Assembly (NCBI GenBank): GCA_014490595.1
Contig: CP061031.1
Coordinates: 1,488,001-1,552,000 of the forward strand
DNA: 64,000 bases
From: Corynebacterium wankanglinii
GTDB lineage: Bacteria; Actinomycetota; Actinomycetes; Mycobacteriales; Mycobacteriaceae
Direction: 5' to 3'
Position 1 is the first letter of the stretch; each line of letters starts with the position of its first letter. Below the pieces are notes generated by a model. The model made no database searches. It was not told the origin of the DNA and saw nothing but the letters and a program-made list of their open reading frames with translations. A program made the position numbers and the translations under genes. Positions 27,082 to 37,183 of this stretch are shown here, in pieces.

Positions 27082-28664
27082 ATGGCTATCACCCGATTGA
27101 AAGAACAGCCGCTCCCCGCGGACTTCCTCGACCGCCTGCAAAAATTTACAACCAATGCCACCACTGGTTCGCTCTACACCGGCGAGCGGAAGTCGGTGAC
27201 ATCCCCGTTTTTCGAAGGTGAGCTCGGATGGGTCGGTGTAGGTACCGTCGAGGATGTCGAAGAAGCGTTCCGCCTCGCTCGCCGAGCACAGCCGCTGTGG
27301 GCGGCGAAGCCGGTAAAGCACAGGGCGGCCCTGCTTAACCGTTTCCACGACCTAGTAAAGCAGCACCGTGAACTGCTGGCAGACATCGTCCAGTTGGAGA
27401 CGGGCAAGGACCGTACCGCAGCGTACGACGAGGTGCTGGACGTGATGAACAATGCGCGCTATTACGCCAACATCGCCGCCGAAGAGCTGGAGATAAAGTC
27501 GCGGCCGGGAGCGTTCCCCTTCATCACAAAGACGGCTGAGCAGCGGGTGCCAAAAGGCGTTGTCGGCCAAATCAGCCCGTGGAATTACCCGTTGGCCCTT
27601 GGCATATCCGACGCGCTCGCGGCATTGGTCGCGGGGAACGCTGTTGTGGCAAAGCCAGACCTGAACACTCCGTTTTCCAACATCATCTCGCTGAACCTGT
27701 TGCTCAACGCCGGGCTCCCCCACGACGTGTTCCAAATTGTCACCGGCGCGGGCAGCGAGGTGGGCCAAGCGATTGCAGAGCGTTGTGACTACCTCATGTT
27801 CACCGGCTCCACCAAGACCGGCAAACTGCTGGGCAAAGTCGTCGGAGAACGCCTCGTGGGCTACTCCGCGGAACTAGGCGGAAAAAACCCGATGATCATC
27901 GCACCGGACGCTGATATCGAAGCGCATATTGACACGATCGCCACCGCCTGCTTCTCCAACTCCGGCCAGTTGTGCGTGTCCATCGAGCGCATTTACGTCC
28001 CGGAGGAGATCTTCGACCGGTTTACGGGCGCGCTGCGTGAAGCCACTCGGCGTATCAAACTCGGCTCAGGGCTGAACTGGAACTATCAGATGGGCTCGCT
28101 GATCAACCAGGACCAGCTCAATACCGTGCAACGTTCGTAGACGATGCCGTGGCGAAAGGCGCAACCGTGGTCACAGGAGGCAAGCCCCGCCCTGACCTTG
28201 GGCCGTTCTTCTTCGAGCCGACAGTGCTCACGGACGTTCCAGAGGATGCGGACCTCCTCACGCAGGAAGTGTTCGGCCCCGTCGTCTACGTCCAGCGGGT
28301 TGCGGATACCGATGAGGCAATCCGCCTGGCAAACACCACGAGGTACGGCCTCAACGCGTCCGTCTTCGGTGCTCCTGACACGGCATGGGAGATTGCCCAG
28401 CAGGTGGACTCCGGTGGCGTCACTATCAACGACGGCTACGCGGCTACGTGGGCCTCGGTCTCTACCCCGCTCGGTGGCGTCAAGGAGTCTGGAATGGCAC
28501 GCCGCCACGGCCCAGAGGGCTTAACCAAGTACACCGAGGTCAAGAACATTTCGGAGCAACGAATCATGCCGATGCGCGGCCCGAAGCAGATGCCGCGTAA
28601 ATACTACGGCGAGCTCATGACAACCGCGCTGGATCTAGGTAAGAAGTTACGTTTCCTGCCGTAG
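27082..28664 (+). CDS. NAD(P)-dependent succinate-semialdehyde dehydrogenase-like protein, one frameshift
   Basis: About 527 residues when the frame is restored, close to GabD2-type enzymes of mycobacteria. The first frame holds GQISPWNYPL (cofactor/substrate motif), GNAVVAKPD, FTGSTKTGK, ELGGKNPMI with the general-base Glu, and FSNSGQLCVS with the catalytic Cys. It stops early at 28140. Reading continues in another frame as VDDAVAKGATVVTGG, then QEVFGPVV and TPLGGVKESGMARRHG. The break lies near 28133, where CAACGTTCG would read on if it were CAACGCTTCG. One lost base explains it. ATG 27082 has GGAG eight bases upstream. Confidence 0.88.
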
Positions 28665-28668
28665 GAAC

Positions 28669-28719
28669 GTCGATAAGCGAAAGCGGGCGCCCCAGTGCTG
28701 GAGCGCCCGCTTGTCGACG
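28669..28719. terminator. Bidirectional terminator between the aldehyde dehydrogenase gene and pnp
   Basis: AAGCGGGCGCC pairs with its complement GGCGCCCGCTT-type arm (one bulge), extended by CGTCGA/TCGACG at the base. It lies between convergent genes. Confidence 0.7.
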
Positions 28720-28728
28720 AGCCTTCGG

Positions 28729-31016
28729 CTACTCGCCGTCTTCGACAGGAACCAGCGAGATCTTGCCGCGGTTGTCAATGTCGCGGATCTCAACCTCGAC
28801 CTTGTCGCCGACGTTGATGACATCTTCCACGTTTTCGACGCGGGTGTTTCCGCCCAGGTTGGAGATGTGAATCAAACCGTCGGTGCCGGGCATGATGGAC
28901 ACGAACGCACCGAACGCAACGGTCTTGACCACAGTTCCCAGATAACGCTCACCCACCTTCGGCATCTGCGGGTTTGCAATTGCGTTGATCTTTTCAATCG
29001 CGGCGTCCGCAGCCTCGCCGGAGGCGGCGGAGACGAACACAGTGCCGTCATCCTCGATGGAGACCTCAGCGCCGGTGTCCTCGGTGATCTGGTTGATGGT
29101 CTTACCCTTCGGACCAATGACCTCACCGATCTTCGAAACCGGCACCTTCACCGTGGTGATCTTCGGCGCCAGCGCGCTCATCTCGTCGGGGCCCTCGATG
29201 ACCTCGGCCATGGTGTCCAGGATTGCCTCGCGGGCATCGCGGGCCTGGTTCAGCGCGTCAGCCAGCACGGTCGACGGGATGCCGTCGAGCTTGGTGTCAA
29301 GCTGCAACGCGGTGATGAACTCGCGGGTGCCGGCAACCTTGAAGTCCATGTCCCCGAACGCGTCTTCAGCGCCCAGGATGTCGGTCAGGGCTACGTACTC
29401 GGTTTCCCCGTTCACCTCGCCGGAGACTAGCCCCATGGCGATGCCCGCCACCGGCGCAGCCAACGGCACACCGGCGTTGTACAGCGACAACGTGGACGCG
29501 CACACCGAACCCATGGAGGTAGAGCCGTTGGAGCCGAGCGCCTCGGAGACCTGGCGGATGGTGTACGGGAATTCCTCGCGCGACGGGATCACCGGCACGA
29601 GCGCACGCTCGGCGAGCGCACCGTGGCCGATCTCGCGGCGCTTCGGGGAGCCGACGCGTCCAGTCTCACCCGTGGAGTACGGCGGGAAGTTGTAGTGGTG
29701 GATGTAGCGCTTGGAGTCCTCCGGGTGCAGCGAATCCAGGTGCTGCTCCATCTTCAGCATGTCCAGCGTGGTCACGCCGAGAATCTGGGTCTCGCCGCGC
29801 TCGAACAGGGCGGAACCGTGTGCGCGCGGGATCAGCTCAACCTCTACCTCCAGGTCACGGATGTCGGTGACGCCACGGCCGTCGATGCGGAAGCCTTCGG
29901 TGAGGATCTTCTCGCGCACAATCTGCTTCATCACCGCGTTGTACGCGGCGCGGATCTCCTTCGAAGCTGCGGCATACTCGTCGCGGTCATCGTCGTCGAT
30001 GTCGAAGTCGTCGATCAGGCTTCCTTCGATGTCTTCCATGTACGCGTTGGTGGCCTCATCGCGCTCCGCCTTGCCCTTGATGGTGAGCAGCTTGGAAAGC
30101 TTCTTGGAGGCCTTCTTCTCAACGGCGTTGAAAACTTTGTCGGAGTAGGCCGGGAAGAGCTGAAACTCTTTCGTCTCCTTGGCCATCTCCGTTGCCAGAT
30201 CACGCTGCGCACGACACAGGGTCGCGATAAACGGCTTGGCTGCCTCGAGCCCCTCGGCGACCGTGGCCTCGGTCGGCGCCGGATACCCTGCCTCGATCTG
30301 CTGGACCACGTTCACGCCTGCGCCAGCTTCCACCATCATGATGGCGACGTCTTCTTCGGTCTTGCGGCCGCGCTTGCGCTCGACCATGCGGCCGGCGACG
30401 ACCATCTCGAACAGGCAGCGCTCGTGCTGCTCGTGGTTCGGGAAAGCCACCCACTGGCCTTCCGGGTGCTTGTCGTCCGCCAGCAGCGCCATGCGTACGC
30501 CCCCGACCGGACCGGAGACCGGCAGGCCGGAGAGCTGGGTGGCCGCGGACGCACCGTTAATGGCAACGACGTCGTAGTACTCCTCCGGGTGCTGCGACAT
30601 CACGGTGATGACAACCTGCACTTCGTTGCGCAGACCCTTCACAAAGGTGGGACGCAGCGGGCGGTCGATCAAGCGGCAGGCCAAGATCGCCTGCGTGGAC
30701 GGGCGGCCCTCGCGGCGGAAGAATGAGCCCGGGATCTTGCCCGCGGCGTACATGCGCTCTTCCACGTCCACTGTCAGCGGGAAGAAGTCGAAGCCCTCGC
30801 GCGGCTGATTGGAGGCGGTCGTGTGGCCAGCAGCATCGTCTCGTCGTCCAGGTACGTGGTCACCGACCCGTCGGCCTGGCGCGCGAGCTGCCCAGTTTCG
30901 AAGCGGATGGTGCGGGAACCGAAGTCGCCGTTATCCAGAGTGGCTACTGCTTCGGTAATGCCAAATTCCTCATCCACGTGGACCGCGTGGGAATTGCTCG
31001 GCGTGAAGTTGCTCAA
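28729..31016 (-). CDS. pnp: Polyribonucleotide nucleotidyltransferase Pnp, one frameshift
   Basis: About 762 residues. PNPase degrades RNA 3' to 5' with phosphate. It has two RNase PH domains, then KH (about 600-660: [24 protein letters not shown]) and S1 (about 670-740: [33 protein letters not shown]). The active-site stretch GTDGL and the preceding [17 protein letters not shown] block ([13 protein letters not shown]) are present. Translation should begin at TTG 31016: GGAGAGG lies six bases upstream and [18 protein letters not shown] is the corynebacterial N-terminus. The frame breaks near 30823, where MLLAT should continue [27 protein letters not shown] instead of GCCACCACG fits one lost base plus ambiguity in the run. 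Sequence error is likely for this conserved gene. Confidence 0.95.
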
Positions 31017-31093
31017 AAAGATCCCTCTCCTTGAAGGTGTGTGGCGATCATCGGTGCCGCCTTTGTCGTGTTTCTCACGCAACGGCCAATGAT

Positions 31094-31129
31094 GATAACA
31101 AAAAACGCCCCACCGTGCAGGTGAGGCGT
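31094..31129 (-). terminator. Intrinsic terminator after rpsO
   Basis: On the minus strand ACGCCTCACC-loop-GGTGGGGCGT is followed by TTTTTTG. This is the clearest intrinsic terminator in the window. It lies between rpsO and pnp, so read-through or a separate promoter must feed pnp. Confidence 0.8.
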
Positions 31130-31156
31130 AGTTTCGCGCTGTAGCTTCTGCGGCGA

Positions 31157-31426
31157 TTAGCGGCGCAGGCCCAGACGACCGATCAGGTCGCGGTAGCGCT
31201 CGACGTTGTTCTCGCGCAGGTACTTCAGCAGGCCACGGCGACGGCCGACGAGCAGCAGCAAGCCACGGCGAGAGTGGTGGTCGTGCTGGTGATCCTTCAG
31301 GTGTTCGGTCAGGTTGTTAATCCGCTCAGTGAGCAGCGCAACCTGCGCCTCCGGGGAGCCGGTGTCGGTCTCGTGCAGACCGTAGTTCTTGAGGATCTCA
31401 GCCTTCTTCTCAGTGGACAGTGCCAT
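31157..31426 (-). CDS. rpsO: 30S ribosomal protein S15
   Basis: 89 residues, the standard length. S15 binds the central domain of 16S rRNA and organises the platform of the small subunit. The family blocks are all present: [62 protein letters not shown] and the final [16 protein letters not shown] 31426 has AAGGAG eight bases upstream. It is followed by pnp, the usual neighbour in bacteria. E. coli S15 represses its own translation, but I see no known S15 leader here. Confidence 0.98.
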   Translation of the reverse strand: MALSTEKKAEILKNYGLHETDTGSPEAQVALLTERINNLTEHLKDHQHDHHSRRGLLLLVGRRRGLLKYLRENNVERYRDLIGRLGLRR

Positions 31427-31529
31427 GAGGTACTCCTTGGTTATTTCAGTTCGCGTTCTACGGAAAACGTCTTCGCTGCGCCGCGACCGCCGCGAACCAC
31501 AGTCGGGTGGCGCAAGACCTCGCAAGAGG

Positions 31530-32480
31530 TTACACGACCGGGGTTTCGCGGGCCAAACCGGTCAACCGGCTCATAAATTCTTCGAGGAAGCGCTCCGCGT
31601 CTACCCCGACCGCGACGCGGGCGGACTTCACCGGATCGTTCAGGCACGTCTCGTCGGCGATCGTGCGGCCTCTCGACGGCCCTTCGGTGTCCACCTTCAA
31701 GTTAATGGCCAACGTCTCCACCAGGCTCGGATCTGCCGCTACGGCGACAGCCAGCGGATCGTGCAGCCCGCAGCCGCCCAAGTGCGGTGCCGTGGTTTCA
31801 TACGCCTTGATGTAATAGTTCGTCGCCTCTGCCAGGAAATCCCCGCCCGCGGTTTCGAGATCCTTCCAACGCTTCGTTTCGACCGTGGTCAACAGCGTCT
31901 GGAGCGTGACGTCGAGGCCGATCATGGTGATGTCCACGCACTGGCGGAAGACCAGGTCCGCACCCTCAGGGTCTTGGTTGATGTTGGCTTCCGCGAACGG
32001 CGAGACATTACCCGGCACGGTCAACGCACCCCCCATGCACACGATGTGGGCGCGGGTGGCGAAGTGGTCGTCGGTAGACACGGCCTCGGCCACCGTGGTC
32101 AACGGGCCGACTGGCACGATGACCAGGTCGTCGCCGTAGCGGTGCACAGACTGCACCAAAAAATCCACCGCGGACAGCGGCTCGACTGCACGCGCGGCGT
32201 CGTAAAGCTCGGCCTCGCCGATGCCGTTCATCCCGTGGATGAACTGGGAGATCTCCATCACCTCGAACCCGTCGCGCTGCGGTCCGGCGTAGACGGGTAC
32301 GTCGGTGCGGCCGAACAGTTCGAGGATGGCCAGGGAGTTGCGAACTGCCTGCGAAACCTCGACATTGCCGTAGGTGCAGGTGACGCCGATCAGTTCGAGC
32401 TCCGGCGATGCCAACGCGTACGCGATGGCGAGGGCATCGTCAATGCCGGTGTCCACGTCGAGGATGAGTTTGCGAGCCAT
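31530..32480 (-). CDS. Nucleoside hydrolase (IunH-type)
   Basis: 316 residues. It hydrolyses the N-glycosidic bond of nucleosides for salvage. The calcium-binding [16 protein letters not shown] (residues 8-23) has the DxDxxxDD hallmark. [31 protein letters not shown] (about residues 150-180) holds the second metal and ribose-binding region. [17 protein letters not shown] (about 234-250) carries the catalytic histidine and final aspartate. Purine versus pyrimidine preference cannot be read. The ATG directly abuts the ribF stop, so it is probably the second gene of a ribF operon. Confidence 0.92.
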   Translation of the reverse strand: MARKLILDVDTGIDDALAIAYALASPELELIGVTCTYGNVEVSQAVRNSLAILELFGRTDVPVYAGPQRDGFEVMEISQFIHGMNGIGEAELYDAARAVEPLSAVDFLVQSVHRYGDDLVIVPVGPLTTVAEAVSTDDHFATRAHIVCMGGALTVPGNVSPFAEANINQDPEGADLVFRQCVDITMIGLDVTLQTLLTTVETKRWKDLETAGGDFLAEATNYYIKAYETTAPHLGGCGLHDPLAVAVAADPSLVETLAINLKVDTEGPSRGRTIADETCLNDPVKSARVAVGVDAERFLEEFMSRLTGLARETPVV

Positions 32481-33452
32481 TTACGCCACTCCTAGGATCT
32501 CGCGGGTCGTTTGAACGTCACGGGCCATGTTATCCAGCAGCTCGTCGACGGAATTGAACTTCACCATGTCGCGGACTTTCCCGACGAACTCGACCCGGGC
32601 CATCCGGCCGTACAGGTCCGCGTCCCGGTCCAGCACGAAAGACTCAACGCTGCGCCGGGCGTCCCCGAACGTCGGGTTCGTGCCCACCGAGATCGCCGCT
32701 GGGTAGCGCACGCCGGGCTCCATGTCGCCGTCGATCGCACCGTCATCGATGATGGTGAGCCACCCCGCGTACACACCGTCCGCCGGCACTGCGGCAGTAT
32801 CGGAGGCGTACTGGTTCGCCGTGGGGTAGCCCAGCTCCTTACCACCCCTACCCGCGCCGCGCTCGATTGGCGCGATCACGGAAAATGGCCGCCCCATGAA
32901 GTCCGTGGCCAGGGCGACGTCTCCGCCGGAGAGGTGGTCCCGGATCGCGGTGGAACATATCCGCACGCCCCCGTCGCCGAGCAGCTGCACGATGGTCACG
33001 TCTACTCCGGCCCGCTCCCCCAACTGCGCCATCGTCGCGGCAGTGCCTTCGGCATCGCGGCCGAAGGTGAAGTTCTCCCCCACCAGCACGTGCTTCGCCC
33101 CCAGGTACCCGACCAGCACATCGTCCACGTACTCCTGTGGCCGCAACCCGGCCAGTTCTTCGCGGAAATCGATGACCAACAGCGCGTCCACCCCCAACTC
33201 GGCGATGTGGCGGGCGCGCTCATCTAGGGGCATCAGCGCGCGGGGGGCATGCTCGGGGGCGAAAATGGTCACCGGATGCGGGTCGAAAGTCATCACCACA
33301 CACGGCACTTGAAGCTCGCGGGCAGTGTCCACCGCCTTGGAAATAAGCAGCTGGTGACCGCGGTGCACACCGTCGAACACACCGATAGTGACCACCGTGC
33401 CGGTCTCCGCGAAGGAACCCGGCACACTCGCAAGCCCGCGCAGAATATCCAC
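32481..33452 (-). CDS. ribF: Bifunctional riboflavin kinase/FAD synthetase RibF
   Basis: 323 residues. The N-terminal adenylyltransferase domain has GVFDGVHRGHQLLI at about 24-37, with the (H/x)xGH nucleotidyl-transferase signature. FRFDPHPVTIF-like MTFDPHPVTIFAPEH follows, then a CSTAIRDHLSGGDVALATDFMGRPFSV junction. The C-terminal kinase domain has GRGGKELGYPTANQYAS and the conserved PADGVYAGWL and NPTFGDARRSVESFVLD blocks. It makes FMN and FAD from riboflavin and ATP. The GTG start at 33452 has a TACTGT -10 hexamer eight bases upstream, again pointing to a leaderless mRNA. Confidence 0.97.
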   Translation of the reverse strand: MDILRGLASVPGSFAETGTVVTIGVFDGVHRGHQLLISKAVDTARELQVPCVVMTFDPHPVTIFAPEHAPRALMPLDERARHIAELGVDALLVIDFREELAGLRPQEYVDDVLVGYLGAKHVLVGENFTFGRDAEGTAATMAQLGERAGVDVTIVQLLGDGGVRICSTAIRDHLSGGDVALATDFMGRPFSVIAPIERGAGRGGKELGYPTANQYASDTAAVPADGVYAGWLTIIDDGAIDGDMEPGVRYPAAISVGTNPTFGDARRSVESFVLDRDADLYGRMARVEFVGKVRDMVKFNSVDELLDNMARDVQTTREILGVA

Positions 33453-33459
33453 GGGCTAA

Positions 33460-33466
33460 TACAGTA
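33460..33466. promoter_or_regulatory. Overlapping -10 hexamers of divergent ribF and truB
   Basis: TACAGTA is nearly self-complementary. It reads TACAGT for truB (plus strand, 18 bases before ATG 33484) and TACTGT for ribF (minus strand, eight bases before GTG 33452). One sequence could serve both directions. Confidence 0.4.
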
Positions 33467-33483
33467 CGGCATACTCGGCAGGC

Positions 33484-34377
33484 ATGAACGATCCCCTCGC
33501 AACCTCCGGAATCGTCGTCGTGGACAAGCCAGCTGGCATGACCAGCCACGACGTAGTGGCCCGCCTGCGCCGCTTCTTCGGCACCCGAAAGGTCGGACAC
33601 GCCGGCACGCTGGACCCCATGGCCACCGGGGTGCTCGTGGCGGGCATCGAGCGCGGCACGAAGCTTCTGGCCCACCTCGTGGCAGAGGACAAGGTCTACG
33701 AGACCACCATCCGCCTCGGCGAATCGACCACAACGGATGACGCCGAAGGTGACACCGTCGACAAGCGTGATGCCTCCGGGGTAAGCGATGACGCGATCCG
33801 CGCGGAGGTGCAGAAGCTGACGGGCACGATCATGCAGGTCCCCTCGAAGGTCTCCGCGATCAAGATCGGTGGGCGCCGCGCACACGAGCTGGTGCGTGCC
33901 GGTGAAGAGGTAGAGATTCCCGCGCGTGAGGTGACTATCCACGCCTTCGAGCTCCGCGAGATCCGGCGCGACGGCGAGTACGTGGACGTGGACGCGCGGG
34001 TGCACTGCTCGTCCGGCACCTACATCCGTTCGCTGGGCCGCGACCTCGGCGCAGCGCTAGGAGTGGGCGGGCATCTGATTGCTTTACGACGTTCCCGTGT
34101 CGGCTCCTTCTCCCTCAGCGACGCCCGCACGCTGGAAGAGTTGAACAACTCAGCGGAGTTGTCACTCGGGTTGGATGAGGCGCTCACGCGCGCTTGGCCG
34201 GTGCTGCACGTCACGGCCGAGGAGTACGAAGCGTTAGCGATGGGCAAGTGGCTCGAGCCCCGGGGGCTTTCAGGGGTGCACGCGGCGGTGGGGCCGGACG
34301 GGCGGGCGGTAGCGCTGGTGAAAGAACAGGGCAAGCGCCTGGCCACGGTATTCGTGGCGCGCCCGTCGACTCTCTAG
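33484..34377 (+). CDS. truB: tRNA pseudouridine(55) synthase TruB
   Basis: 297 residues. It converts U55 to pseudouridine in the T-loop of tRNAs. VVDKPAGMTSHDVV (12-25) and the catalytic Asp44 in KVGHAGTLDPMATGVL are clear. The KVSAIKIGGRRAHELVRAGEEVEIPAREV block and CSSGTYIRSLGRDLG follow. A C-terminal TruB_C/PUA-like extension ends VFVARPST. It is divergent from ribF across only 31 bases and convergent with pptT. The family identity is secure. Confidence 0.97.
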   Translation: MNDPLATSGIVVVDKPAGMTSHDVVARLRRFFGTRKVGHAGTLDPMATGVLVAGIERGTKLLAHLVAEDKVYETTIRLGESTTTDDAEGDTVDKRDASGVSDDAIRAEVQKLTGTIMQVPSKVSAIKIGGRRAHELVRAGEEVEIPAREVTIHAFELREIRRDGEYVDVDARVHCSSGTYIRSLGRDLGAALGVGGHLIALRRSRVGSFSLSDARTLEELNNSAELSLGLDEALTRAWPVLHVTAEEYEALAMGKWLEPRGLSGVHAAVGPDGRAVALVKEQGKRLATVFVARPSTL

Positions 34378-34388
34378 CCCGAGCGCCC

Positions 34389-35060
34389 CTACCGGACGTA
34401 CGTGGATGTGACCACGTAGCCGCAGCGCTGCACCCAGCGCCCCTCGAACACCGGAACGGGCGCGGGCCGGGCCAAGAGCTGGGATGTAAAGGTGCCGTCC
34501 GGGCGGAGTTCAATCTCTGCCTCGTCGAAGTCCAGCCACCGCCGAGTCATGGGATACCAGCATTTGTATGTGGACTCTTTCGCGGAAAAGAGCAGCCGGT
34601 CGGCCCAGGGGTAGCCTTTCGCCTGCATCTGCTCCACCATCTCCCTCTCAGTGGAGCTGGCGATGGAGCGCAGCACACCGTCTGGCAGCGGCTCCGCTGG
34701 CTCGGCGTCAAGCCCCATGGAGTGGACGTGACGGGTCGACGCCGCCACCGCTGCCCGCAGGCCGTCGGTGTGCGTAAGAGAACCGGTGAACCCATCGGGC
34801 CACAGAGGCATCCCCCGTTCCCCGCGCAGGATCGCCCCAGCAACCTCCACACCGAGCTCGCGCAGCGCCTCGTGGGCGCACCAGCGGGCGTCGCCGAACT
34901 CGCCCTTGCGCACATCCACCGCGGCGCTGACCTCGTTGCGCTCATCGGGATGCAAGTCCTTGTAGCGGGTGAGGTCTACCGCACCCCTGCCACTACCGTG
35001 CGGTAGAAGACGCAGCGAGCCTCCGGAGGAAAGAGTGCGACGTCTTGCATCACTGCTCAA
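34389..35060 (-). CDS. pptT: 4'-phosphopantetheinyl transferase (PptT type)
   Basis: 223 residues. It activates acyl and peptidyl carrier proteins with the phosphopantetheine arm of CoA. In this group it is required for mycolate and lipid synthesis. GSLTHTDGLRAAVAAS lies near residue 95, GLDAEPAEPLP (about 112-122) holds the first metal ligand, and FSAKESTYKCWYPM (about 155-168) is the WxxKEA-type active-site block. The first 60 residues contain LHPDERNEVSAAVDVRKGEFGDARWCAHEAL, typical of the PptT/Sfp class. The start overlaps the preceding metallophosphoesterase by 11 bases, a pairing conserved in mycobacteria (Rv2794c-Rv2795c). Confidence 0.94.
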   Translation of the reverse strand: MSSDARRRTLSSGGSLRLLPHGSGRGAVDLTRYKDLHPDERNEVSAAVDVRKGEFGDARWCAHEALRELGVEVAGAILRGERGMPLWPDGFTGSLTHTDGLRAAVAASTRHVHSMGLDAEPAEPLPDGVLRSIASSTEREMVEQMQAKGYPWADRLLFSAKESTYKCWYPMTRRWLDFDEAEIELRPDGTFTSQLLARPAPVPVFEGRWVQRCGYVVTSTYVR

Positions 35061-35849
35061 CCTCCATGACCGGGTACGGGAACTGCCGTGCTGACGGGTA
35101 GTGCTCCCATTCGCGCGGATAACCGAGGGACGCTTCGATGTGCGGGATTCCTTCGACAGTTGTCACCCCCGGCATGTGCAGGTGACCGTACACCACCGCC
35201 TGCGCACCATATCGTTTGGGCCACGTCCGCGTGTGGCGAGTCCCACACCAAAGGGCGATGTCCGACCACCGCATCCGCTGCACGGGTTCCTGCACCAGGG
35301 GCCAATGGTTGACCAGAATCGTCGAGCCACTGATACGCGAAAGGCGCTTGGTGGTGTACGCCAGCCGGTCCCAACACCAGGCACGGATGTCCACGAAAGG
35401 TGCGATCGCCACCTCGTCCGTCATCACCACATTGTTTTCGTGCGCCGCGGCCAGTGCTTCCTCAACTGTCAGGTCGCGGGCCCGAAACGAGTAATCGTAG
35501 AGGGTGAACAGCGGGCATATGGTCACCCGCCAAACACCGGGAACCGGTCCTCCGGGGTGACCACGCCGATGGAACGCATCGCCTGCACCAGCATCGTGTA
35601 CTTCTCCCGGCCCCGGTAGCGGTCTGCAGAGCGGCAAAACAACTCGTGGTTTCCGGGGACCCAGATCACGGTGTCAAACCTGTCTGCAAGCTCCTCCATC
35701 ACCTGGACGATCAATTCGCCTCGCTCCGCCACGTCTCCGGCGACGATGAGCCAATCGGACGGATCAGCCGGCCGGATCGCGTCGATCTGCGCTGCGTTGC
35801 GCTTTACCGCCGCGTGCAGGTCGCTGACGGCCCAGAGCGTCGTGGTCAT
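35050..35849 (-). CDS. Metallophosphoesterase (Rv2795c-like), one frameshift
   Basis: About 266 residues after frame repair. Metal-binding motifs are in the usual order: SDLHA (9-13), GDVAERG (about 38-44) and GNHELF (about 69-74) in the first frame. ILVNHWPLVQEP and YGHLHMPG follow in the second. The first frame ends at VFGG* near 35523. Reading resumes as TICPLFTLYDYSF, and one base missing from the G run in GGCGGGTGACC (GGCGGGGTGACC expected) restores it. The ATG overlaps the stop of the MATE gene (ATGA). The substrate is unknown. Conserved linkage to pptT is notable, because mycobacterial Rv2795c is linked with the phosphopantetheine pathway. Confidence 0.88.
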
Positions 35850-37183
35850 CCTTCTTTCTTACCATCGACACCCGACACAGCCCACCGCATCGAGCGGAAG
35901 CGCCACACCACGCCAACCAGTCGGGTGAGCACCTGGCCGAGCTGACCGATCCAGATGCCGGCAAGCCCCCAGCCGAACACGGCCGACAACAGGATCACCG
36001 GCAGTGCCACTGCCAGCAACGAAAAAAGTGTGAGGTTGCGCAAAAATGCCGCGTCAGCTGCGCCGAGGAGCACCCCGTCGAGAGCGAAAACCGCTCCACC
36101 CGCCAAAATCATCGCGATAAGCAGCATCCACGGCACCCGAAGCGTATCCACGACTTCCGGATCGGATGTGAACACACCCTGGATCTGCGGCGCGAACACC
36201 GCGAAGACCGCGGAGAGCGCCACCGCGAACAGCATCGAGTACCGCAGCGCCTGCACCCCCACACCGCGTGCCTTCTCGGCGCCACCTCGGCCAAGCGCCG
36301 ACCCGGTCAGCGTCTGAGCTGCAATGGCGAGGGAATCTAGCACTAGGGTCAGGAAGTTCCACAGCTGAAGCATGAGCTGGTGCGCTGCCAACGCCACCAC
36401 ACCGAAGCGGCCTGCCACCGCCGCGGCCGCAAGCAGCGACACCTGGAACGACAGGGACCGCAATACCAAATCTCGCCCGAGCACCAGCTGGCTTCTGATC
36501 ACCCGCCAACGTGGTGACCAGTCGCCGTCGTACCTCGCGTGCTCGCGTGCCAACACCACGACAAAGAGTGACGATGTGATGCCCATTCCGACGACATTCG
36601 AGATGGCCGACCCGACCAGCCCGAAGCGCCCCACCAGGACTGGTAGTAGCGCCGCGCCGGGAATGACCCCGCAAAGTGTCAGGTAGAAGGGCAGCCGGGT
36701 GTTTTGTACCCCGCGCATCCAGCCGTTGCCCGCCATGATCACCAGCGTCATGGGCACTGCAAAGGCAGAAACACGCATCCACTGCGCGGCGCGGACAGCG
36801 GTGTCTTGGTCGCCGGCCAGTGCCTGGGCGAGAGGCTGTGCAAAGACCCCGACTATAAGCGCAAGCAGTGTACCGATGCCGAGCGCAACCCAGGTGGCCT
36901 GCACTCCCTCAGCAACTGCCCGGTCCCGTCGCCCAGCACCGAAAAACCGAGAGCTGCGAGCGGTGGTGCCGTATGAAAGGAACGTCAGCTGGGTAGTCAC
37001 CGTCGACTGGATCGCTGACCCCGCGGCAAGCGCCGCAAGCTCGGCGGTGCCGAGTTGGCCCACCACAGCCGTGTCGAGCAGCAGGTAGAGCGGGTTCGCC
37101 GCCAGCACTCCGAGAGCTGGCAGCGCGAGCGCTAGGATCTCGCGGCCGACGGAGCGATTGCTTAAGTTCGTCGGCTTAGACAT
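35846..37183 (-). CDS. MATE family efflux transporter (DinF type)
   Basis: 445 residues with about twelve hydrophobic helices. It belongs to the DinF/NorM-like multidrug and toxin extrusion superfamily, driven by proton or sodium gradients. The N-terminal block REILALALPALGVLAANPLYLLLDTAVVGQLGTAELAALAAG (about 12-53) is characteristic of DinF proteins, with LDTAVVGQLG as the conserved aspartate segment. ATG 37183 overlaps the end of the DHH phosphatase gene by eight bases. It belongs to the long rimP-to-pptT gene string. The substrate cannot be inferred. Confidence 0.92.
   Translation of the reverse strand: MSKPTNLSNRSVGREILALALPALGVLAANPLYLLLDTAVVGQLGTAELAALAAGSAIQSTVTTQLTFLSYGTTARSSRFFGAGRRDRAVAEGVQATWVALGIGTLLALIVGVFAQPLAQALAGDQDTAVRAAQWMRVSAFAVPMTLVIMAGNGWMRGVQNTRLPFYLTLCGVIPGAALLPVLVGRFGLVGSAISNVVGMGITSSLFVVVLAREHARYDGDWSPRWRVIRSQLVLGRDLVLRSLSFQVSLLAAAAVAGRFGVVALAAHQLMLQLWNFLTLVLDSLAIAAQTLTGSALGRGGAEKARGVGVQALRYSMLFAVALSAVFAVFAPQIQGVFTSDPEVVDTLRVPWMLLIAMILAGGAVFALDGVLLGAADAAFLRNLTLFSLLAVALPVILLSAVFGWGLAGIWIGQLGQVLTRLVGVVWRFRSMRWAVSGVDGKKEG

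Noticed and set aside
27082..28140. A truncated aldehyde dehydrogenase as a genuine shorter protein
   Set aside because: The missing C-terminal third continues in another frame immediately after the stop with full conservation, which points to a single-base error.
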